A stretch of DNA of 64,000 bases from Kalaharituber pfeilii (Eukaryota > Ascomycota > Pezizomycetes > Pezizales > Pezizaceae). The stretch lies in assembly GCA_015179045.1 (NCBI GenBank), contig WHUZ01000002.1, forward strand, positions 1,054,001-1,118,000, in the 5' to 3' direction. The notes under the pieces were generated by a model, which was not told the DNA's origin, made no database searches, and was given only the letters and a program-made list of their open reading frames with translations. The translations under genes were made by a program, and so were the position numbers. Below, piece by piece: positions 56,925 to 64,000 of the stretch (position 1 is its first letter; each line of letters opens with the position of its first letter).

Positions 56925-59114
56925 AAACTGTGTCTCTTGTATTTCACTCGCCGTCTTATACCCGCAGTTTGTAAGATAACGTTCGTATGGTCAGAGCTGT
57001 TTTTGTATTTGGGAATTCCTTTCTCGTTCTGGGTTGTTTGATGTATAGGGATTGTTTGGGTGGCTATCTGAATTCTTGCAATTGTTGAAAAAGGGATCAT
57101 GAGCCATGTATAATTACTTAACTACGGGCCTATCTTCCATCCTGAAGAATCCAATAATCTTCTAGTCGTGAGATCCTGCGAGGTGATACCCCTTGTCACC
57201 CCTAAACGGGTCAGGTGACTATATCTCTAAGTTTCTAGGCAATTAGAAGGTATAATAGCACGGATCTCGATACAAGGAAAATATACCACTTCCTCATCTC
57301 ACGGCTAAAATCTATCAGTCTACAGTGACCATCCCCGAGATAATGCCCTCTATGCAGGCTGTGGTGCCGGTATTATTCCAACTCCCATTCCACAACTCAT
57401 GCGTATGCATAGTCACTACTATTTTGGTTCACGCGCGCCCCCCGCTAGGAAATAGGTGAGCTTCCCGCTGCGTATCACTGAATCGTTGGGCCGCAGTATC
57501 TATTGGTTGCGCTGTAATAGCATCCTGCCTAGAGGGGCTGTATGCATTCTGCTAACTCCCACGTCGGCGAATACCCGGTGAAATTGAGTAACCGAGAGGT
57601 AATTTACATAGTAATATTCTGCAAGTGAAAATGGGTGAACAGGAGGATTAGTTGAGGGTAATTTCACCCCTTCGAGGGATCGAGCCAGTAATTTACAGAG
57701 CATGCAAATGGGTGGGGGAGCGGCTCTTAGAATTATCTGACTGCCATTTTGGGATGTGTTCTCAAAACAGATGAGACATCGACCTCACGTGATATTTGGG
57801 AAAAAAATAATATTATTAAATTTTGATTTTGCGCGCAGCTATGGCACTGGGATTGTGGGTTTAACATTTTATGCTTAGATATTCACAAGAGTATGCTGCT
57901 GTTGCGGGCGCCGCCCCAGCATATCTGTCAATTGAGCTAGTTCTCTGCCATCACTGTCAATCAGACCCATCCTGCTCCATCGAGAGGGGCCTCAGCCACA
58001 ATAGAGTTTGTGTGCGCATCGCCCACTCAATGTTTCCTAGATAAGGCCGACTGGTGTCGCCCTAACCTGGCAACATCCCTAGAGATAAATTAATTATCAA
58101 GTTACAGCGCGGAATAAAATAGCCTATAAATATTCATCAAAATAGATTTTACAAAAGTACTTCGATCTTATATCGACTATGGTTACAGGATTACCCCGAA
58201 CCTGTGACATGGCCTAATAAACGAGGACGAGGTTCAAAGACCAGTAGGCACCGAATTAGTCTCGAACCAGATGTTTTGCCAAGATGTTGTTCAGCAATGC
58301 ATGAATGTTTTGAAAGAGATGGCACTTGAATTTTATTCTAAACTTTTTTCGGTCCCTCCCTCCAGCGTTACCCTGAGCAGCTTGCGATTTGCCAAGATCA
58401 CAGAGCACGTCGCAGACGTAAAGAAACTCATGCATGCGGTAGTGCGGCTTATAATTATCGGTATCGATAAGCGATAATATGAACAAAATGGCCACACGCA
58501 ATGCAGGAGGTAGGGAGGAGCTCGACGTTGGAGGATTCGGAGGTCAAGGGGCCCTTCCAATTCTGGTTATTGCAAGCTATCTCAAGTTGCATGCATGCTG
58601 GGACAAGGCCGGTATTGATATGCTACCCTGATATTGACGCTTACACGCGCGATATCGTGCGGACTTGACTGCTAACGGTGCTAGGCCGTCCGCAGCCCAG
58701 GATTGCCGACGCCCTGCTAGCAGGGGGACTCCAAGCATCCAAGCAGCACGCTTGCGCCAATGACGCTTCGGACGCAGCAGGCAAGAAGACGCACTGGTCG
58801 CCTGCGGCCTCCCGTTCGTGTTATGTAACGCCGGAGCTCCCGGTGCTCGCGCTGCCACACCAGCGGCCGGCGTGCACCAATGGCAGCAGATGCGCGGTGC
58901 TGGGCGAGGCGAGGCGAGGCGCTCGGCGTGAGAGAGCGGATTGAAGCCGGCTGCAGGGAGGCCAGCCCGCGCTGCTGCTGCTACCGGCAGCTGCCACCTT
59001 ATAATCCCACCCTCCAGCTCCCCCCCTCTCCCCCCCACATCCCCTAGAGCCCGGCCTTCTCGCATCCCCATATAGGCCCATCCAAAGCCTCGAAGCCGCA
59101 TTCCAGCCTGCACA
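56925..59114. other. Intergenic, no gene seen
   Basis: AT-rich to about 58650, then GC-rich (58660-59110). A pyrimidine tract (CCCCCCTCTCCCCCCCACAT, about 59021-59040) lies 75 bp before the GABA transaminase start and is probably promoter-proximal. The 217-codon minus frame at 58577-59230 is a by-product of GC content. Confidence 0.45.
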
Positions 59115-61090
59115 ATGGCGCCCCTTTCTCCCGCTCTACGCACCCTTCTGCGTAGTAGCCGAACTACAGCGACCAGCGCCCTCCGCCGTGGTGCTCCTCC
59201 TGTTGCCCCAACTCTCGTCTCCCGCCGCACTTATGCAGCTGTTCCGGAGTTCCTCGCCGATGAACCTGCTGCCCCAAGGATTCTTACCAATGTCATCCCT
59301 GGCCCGCTCTCACAGCAGGCTATACAGAAGCTGGACAATATTTTTGATACTCGCAGCTTGAACACAATCTGTGACTATGAAAATAGCGTTGGAAATTATC
59401 TATCTGATGCAGACGGGAATGTAAGTCCAGGTGTCCACTGCTCTTGTCTCGCCGGCAGCGGTGCATGCCAGACTCTAAGACCGGAGGTTGTTATGAGGAT
59501 AGAAACTAATCACTGTTTCAATGGCGGCCAGCCGGCCGCCGGTTTGGGGAGTCTTGGTTATAGATGTTTCTAGACGTGTAAGTTCTAAGAGGACAGAGCA
59601 GGATATGCGTATATTACTTTGGATTCCGCTCAATGGGCATCAACTGACAAAAATTTCTAAAAATGGTGGCACAGATATGCTCAAATTGCCTCGATTCCTC
59701 TGGGGTACAACAACCCACAGCTCCTTCATACTGCCACCTCTGCCGAAATGGCATCTGCCCTTATAAACCGCCCAGCCATAGGGAACTTTCCCTCTCACCA
59801 TTGGGCAGATCAACTCCAAACAAGTGTCCTGTCTGTAGCCCCGGTAGGTCTTAATCAGGTTTTCACTGCAATGGCCGGTTCAGATGCAAATGAAACCGCG
59901 TACAAGGCTGCATTCATGTTCCGCCGCCGCATGGAGCGCGGGGAAGAAAAAGACTTCTCTGAAGAGGAGCTTGCCACTTGTATGAACAACCAGGCACCAG
60001 GATCACCGCAAATGTCAATCTTGTCGTTTAAGAAAGCATTCCATGGACGGCTGTTTGCAACATTGTCAACCACGCGGAGTAAGCCAGTTCACAAGATCGA
60101 TATTCCTGCGTTTGATTGGCCTCAGGCGAGCTTCCCTCACTTGAAGTACCCATTAGAGAACCATGAGGAGGAAAACATGGCAGAAGAGAATAGATGTTTG
60201 GAAGAGGTTGAACATTTGATTAGAACCTGGAAGAACCCCATTGCAGCAGTTGTAGTTGAACCAATACAAAGTGAAGGCGGTGATAACCATGCCACGCCTT
60301 ACTTCTTCAAAAAATTGAGACAAATCACACAGCAGCACAATGTGCTTATGATTGTCGACGAAGTTCAGACCGGTGTTGGTGCCACAGGAAGGTTTTGGGC
60401 CCATGAGCATTGGAATCTAACAACGCCTCCAGATATGGTGACCTTTTCCAAGAAGGCGCAGACTGCAGGTTACTACTTTGGCGATCCATATCTGAGGCCA
60501 AATAAGCCTTACAGACAATTCAATACGTACGTCACACCCTTTTCACCTGATAGACTATGCAAGGTTCAACAGGATTTACAATTGATTGTCTATAGATGGA
60601 TGGGTGATCCTGCTCGCCTCCTCCTTTTCCGTAGTATTATTGAAGAAATAAAACGACACAAGCTTGTAGAAAAAGCTGTAAGAGCTTCTGGGTCATTATT
60701 TAATATCAGCACATTTCATTAATTATATTACAGGGTTTAACCGGCAGATATCTCTATTCCCTTCTTGAAGACCTTGCCAAAAAATATCCTGGCCAAATTC
60801 AAAACCTACGAGGAAAAGGTCGCGGCACCTTTATTGCATGGGATAGCCCAAACCGAGATAAGTTCCTTGCAGCCATGAAGTATGCTGGAGTAAATATTGG
60901 TGGTTGCGGCGAACACGCAGTGAGGTTAAGGCCCATGTTGATATTCACGGAAAAACATGGTATGAATGAACAACTCCAGAACCAAGTATCGACGTTTTCT
61001 GTTGGCTAACTGTGTATGCGGTGTGATACAGCGGATATTTTGGTCGAAGCCATTGAGAGAGTATTGAGTGGAGAAATAAAAATGCCATGA
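59115..61090 (+). CDS. UGA1: 4-aminobutyrate aminotransferase, mitochondrial type
   Basis: Six exons: 59115-59420, 59564-59577, 59675-60526, 60596-60677, 60734-60959, 61032-61090. The 1539 bases give 512 residues. It transfers the amino group of GABA to 2-oxoglutarate in the GABA shunt. A basic, Ser/Ala-rich N-terminus (LLRSSRTTATSALRRG) looks like a mitochondrial presequence. Family blocks: PGPLSQQAIQKLDNIFDTRS, MFLDVYAQIASIPLGYN, ALINRPAIGNFPS, GSDANETAYKAAF, FKKAFHGRLFATLSTTRSK, VVVEPIQSEGGDNHA, IVDEVQTGVGATG (PLP-ring Asp), TFSKKAQTAGYYF (Schiff-base Lys, ~364), and RGKGRGTFIAWDSP. Exon 2 is only 14 bp and encodes MFLD plus part of Val. It is required to keep frame and the conserved motif. 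Human-type Fe-S cysteines are not evident. Confidence 0.95.
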
Positions 61091-62244
61091 ATAACCCGCA
61101 TTCCTGCCACCCCTGGGGTAAAGGCAAGAATTACGAGGACGCATTGCATTGAGCTTCTTTCTCTTTTTTCTCTTTCTTTACTTGTGGGGTTTCCTTCAGG
61201 ATTCTGGAATCACTAGGCTTGATTTATAACTTTGGCGCCGCTTTCCTAGTGGTTCCACAGAGTATGCTTCTAGGCTAATCATGGGACAAACATTAGTATA
61301 ACTTTATGATGACGCATGAAATTAGAGACAGACACAAAACAATTCTGTGGTTGGCTGTTTCTAAATTACCATTTTCAAATCTCGTCCTAGAGTATCCAAG
61401 CTCTTTCCTAGTAAATAATGATACCCACTTATCTTGCCTCCCAAGCAATGTCAGGGTTTTGACAGCTCTCCCACCTTCACCTACCATAAAATAATTTATA
61501 TCCTTAAACTCTAACAGAAGGTAGCTTTCATTTGTATTTTATCGATATAATGCACCGACACGTGATCAAAGATCCATACACCTAGACGATTGAATATGGG
61601 AAAATGTGTATGAATCCTTAGGGCACAATAATGCAAACTATGAGTTGCACGTGCCATCACTATCCAAATCTTCGGGGATCTGAACAGTCAGTTACCTTCC
61701 TGAGGTCGCTCGGGTACAACTAGTCACCAAATTAGGTCAATTGATAGGAGTGTTATACGATGCCTTCATAGTACGGCCTTGCTGTTCATTTAGGAATTGG
61801 GCCTCTTGAAACAGCATTCGCGGGCCTAATTCCGTAATGACGGAACATGGTGAGGAATCCCGCCGTAAGAATATGATTGTATCCATTGCGTAGATATAGA
61901 GGATATTTTCATGATTTGCGGTGGTGGTGGTGGTGGTGGTGGTTGTGGTGGTGGCGAATGGTACCTAACTCAATATAGCAATCCTTTTCATTGCCTAAAC
62001 AGGTTTATCTGGTGCCAAGACACTTGAATTGGCCTATCATAAGGCACTCAAATTCTAGATAAGTAACAGGACTAGCAGCGCCCCAAGCGCGCGGCCGGAC
62101 TCTTGTCTCGCCAATGGCGTGGCAAAGTATTATCATCACGTGGCTTCTTCATACACATGATGATGTGATTCTTCAGCGTCCGGGACCCTACTTAGGATGC
62201 GATATATGAATTAGCTACGTTATTGAGAGCAAAGAACAACAATC
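61091..62244. other. Intergenic, no gene seen
   Basis: 3' flank of the GABA transaminase gene. A (GGT)n microsatellite (TGCGGTGGTGGTGGTGG..) spans 61917-61955. No coding sequence supported. Confidence 0.5.
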
Positions 62245-62890
62245 CTAAGCCCCCACGTACTTGCAAGTTTAAGCCCATATACTCGCCAGTTTAGGCTCCC
62301 GGATACCCACCAATTGATCACAAGATGCCATAGGTATAAAACTTCAATGGGTACAAACTGGATAAGCTACCAGACCAAAGGAGAAATTTATGTTAGCCGA
62401 GGAGCTGTTGAAGGGGCCCATCGGAGTGGCTGCTGGAGCGGCTACTGAAGGGGCAGGTTGTTGGAGCTGTGGCCGAAGAAGCCGTCGGAGGGGCCACTGA
62501 AGAACGGGGTGCAATTGAGAGATAGTAGGAGGGGTCACGATTGAGGGACAGGGGGTGAGGGGCGTGGTGGAGGTGTAAGCGACTGTTGCGTCTGCTGGAG
62601 GTGGAGGAGATGCGATTGAGAGGTAGGGGGATTTGTGATGACCAGTTCAAGTGGTATCTTTTTGATCCATTTTTTCGAAATGACCTGCGTCTTGGTTGAA
62701 GTGCAATGCTGTGATGGAGGTAACAAGAAGCGCTATAGAGAGGTGTAGAATTGAGGTGCCCCCGGTTCGATTCTGAGCTGGGGAAGATGGTTGTCCCGGC
62801 ATCTTATTAGTCAATAAGGTGGACTGTAATGTTCTAGAAATTCTAGCAATGACCAATTGGGAGGTGGAACTAGGCGTTTTTTGGTTTTCT
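62245..62890 (+). repeat. Composite dispersed repeat, copy 3
   Basis: The order of modules repeats copies 1 and 2: CCCCACGTACTTGCAAGTTTAAGCC / ATACTCGCCAGTTTAGG, then TTGATCACAAGATGCCATAG with GGTATAAA..CTTCAATGGGTACAAA (62313-62355). Then come TTAGCCGAGGAGCTGTTGAAGG (62393-62414), the G-rich GGAGCGGCTACTGAAGGGGC section, and the SINE-like tail at 62730-62860 (GTAGAATTGAGG, CCCGGTTCGATTCTGAGCTG, GGTGGACTGTAATG, TAGAAATTCTAGCAATGA). This copy lacks the long inverted repeat found in copy 1. Confidence 0.7.
62720..62870 (+). repeat. SINE-like tail (tRNA-related), copy C
   Basis: It shares CCGGTTCGATTCTGAGCTGG and GGTTGTCC with copy B (49290-49510). Here the unit is joined directly to the 3' end of composite repeat copy 3. 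Confidence 0.65.
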
Positions 62891-63163
62891 CCAACCCTAA
62901 TATGCCTTTTCAACTTCAGGCAAACTAGCAGCTGTCTGCGAGGACAATTAATTTGCTTATTCGCAAAAAAAATCAGAAAAAAAGGGTAAACTTTTGCCAT
63001 ACGATGGATTTTGCCATTCAGGCAAGTGAGCGCAATGGACCAGAGCAGTGTTATTCCTGCTATGTTCGTGGTATGCCCGTTGTCATTAATGGTAAGGTAA
63101 TAGTAGTAAACACAAATCCTCCCACTCCTCAGCTGGTAAATAATTCGCATTGTAAAATAATCA

Positions 63164-63166
63164 TAA

Positions 63167-63216
<50 letters not shown>
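63164..63216 (+). repeat. Poly-C followed by (CA)n microsatellite
   Basis: About 15 C residues, then about 17 CA units. Close to the 3' end of the SRA-domain gene but outside its coding sequence. Confidence 0.95.
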
Positions 63217-63220
<4 letters not shown>

Positions 63221-63380
63221 TAGAGCAAAGACTTATGAAAAGAGGCCTCCAGTTGTATCATATATTATCATCACCATTGTCGTCATCAATATACGTATTA
63301 CGAAGTCTATATGAATCGATTCACATCACCATCTCTTGGTTTTTCAATTTTCATGACAGGGAAAGTTACATCCTTTCAAA

Positions 63381-64000
63381 TTATTTCCTCCCCTTCGCTG
63401 GCCTCCCTCCCCCCTTCTTTCCAGTGACAGTAATGGTTTCCTTCTTCCCATCTCCCATCTCCTTCTCACTCTCAGGGGCCTCTCTAGCTTCAGCAATGAC
63501 ATGGACCTCCTCTTCAGCTTCTTCCTTGTCTTCTTCCTCGGGAGGCCCAGCTGTAGCGTAGTAAGTTAGCACCACATCACAACCGCGACAGCCTATACAG
63601 TGTAGTGCGATTCACCTGTCAAATCGATTGGTGGCTGCCCATCGATTCTCTTAAACGCAAACTTATACACCTTATATCCCGACAACCCCTTATCCTCCCA
63701 CCACTTGCACACCTGATACAGCCCATCGTACCTATATCCCGACTTTGGCGCCCATTTAGGATCTCCCTTAAACCCCCTAATCACCCTTATCGGCTTGCCC
63801 GTTTCGTAGCTCTTCACCAAAGCCGCGTTGCCCTTCACAAGCTGCTGATCCTTAGACTGTGGCGCGGTTCTCAAATTCTTCTTTTTTAGCTCTCGTCCAC
63901 CAGAACCAGTAAACGTGAATCTGAACCCCTCATCAATATCATCCTCGTACCCTCCACTCAGAGCAACGGAATATGCACCCTCGGCCTCAGATCCAAAGAT
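63381..64000 (-). CDS. SRA/YDG-domain protein, C-terminal part
   Basis: Two exons are visible on the minus strand, 64000-63616 and 63550-63381, with a 65-bp GT-AG intron. The 5' part lies outside the window. The first exon encodes the bulk of an SRA (SET and RING-associated) domain: FGSEAEGAYSVALSGGYEDD, then GFRFTFTGSGGREL, NLRTAPQSKDQQLVKGNAAL, RVIRGFKGD, and GYRYDGLYQVCKWWEDKGL with the YDG signature, then KFAFKRIDGQPP. SRA domains flip out and bind 5-methylcytosine. The C-terminal exon is acidic (PEEEDKEEAEEEV) and ends GKKGGGRPAKGRK, an AT-hook-like basic tail. No RING finger is present after the domain, unlike animal UHRF1. An upstream domain cannot be excluded. Confidence 0.9.

Noticed and set aside
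58577..59230. 217-codon minus-strand open frame upstream of GABA transaminase
   Set aside because: It falls in a GC-rich promoter-like stretch, overlaps the first exon of the GABA transaminase gene and has an Arg/Ala/Gly-rich composition with no recognisable domain.

Overview
The window looks like nuclear DNA of a filamentous ascomycete (Pezizomycotina). Genes are interrupted by many short GT-AG introns (mostly 48-80 bp) with CTAAC/CTAAT-type branch points, and the protein set is fungal: a Pho4/NUC-1 bHLH factor, an Adp1-type ABCG transporter, Slh1, Vac14 and GABA transaminase. Gene density is low, about 11 supported genes in 64 kb. The long gaps hold decayed transposons, solo LTRs and dispersed repeats. 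This suits a repeat-rich lineage such as the Pezizomycetes (truffle-like fungi), but that placement is inference.

Layout. 1-686: 3' part of a probable But2-C domain protein (+). 2.0-10 kb: two pogo-like MITEs, a decayed DDE transposon and a composite repeat. 12.1-14.4 kb: NUC-1/Pho4-like regulator (+). 16.4-17.7 kb: a perilipin-like protein, tentative (+). 18.7-22.4 kb: ADP1-like ABC transporter (+). 23.0-27.2 kb: repeat island with a solo LTR and a TIR transposon carrying a transposase remnant. 27.8-29.8 kb: ACC synthase-like PLP enzyme (+). 30.6-31.6 kb: uncharacterised protein with an AT-hook-like motif (-). 33.6-34.8 kb: composite repeat. 36.7-37.4 kb: mitochondrial ribosomal protein uL14m (-). 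38.0-40.8 kb: second repeat island (SINE-like copy, minisatellite, 498-bp solo LTR, AT-rich block, Helitron-type helicase fragment interrupted by small solo LTRs). 41.6-48.3 kb: SLH1 helicase, 15 exons (+). 49.8-53.0 kb: VAC14, 10 exons (-). 54.7-56.9 kb: DENND6-like DENN protein, 13 exons (+). 59.1-61.1 kb: 4-aminobutyrate aminotransferase (+). 62.2-62.9 kb: third composite repeat. 63.4-64.0 kb: SRA/YDG-domain protein, truncated by the window edge (-).

Exon models for eight genes (ADP1-like, ACC synthase-like, uL14m, SLH1, VAC14, DENND6, GABA transaminase, and the visible part of the SRA gene) were joined by hand and keep frame throughout. Three other genes each need a one-base frame correction, and in all three one extra C in a C run is enough. 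That points to base-calling undercounts rather than three pseudogenes. The genes are housekeeping and regulatory and do not form an evident cluster: phosphate regulation (NUC-1), ribosome-collision rescue (SLH1), endolysosomal phosphoinositide control (VAC14), Rab activation (DENND6), GABA catabolism, and reading of methylated DNA (SRA). The most unusual content is the repeat families: a composite C-rich element with a tRNA-like tail, and a family of 188-257 bp solo LTRs with clean 5-bp target duplications.
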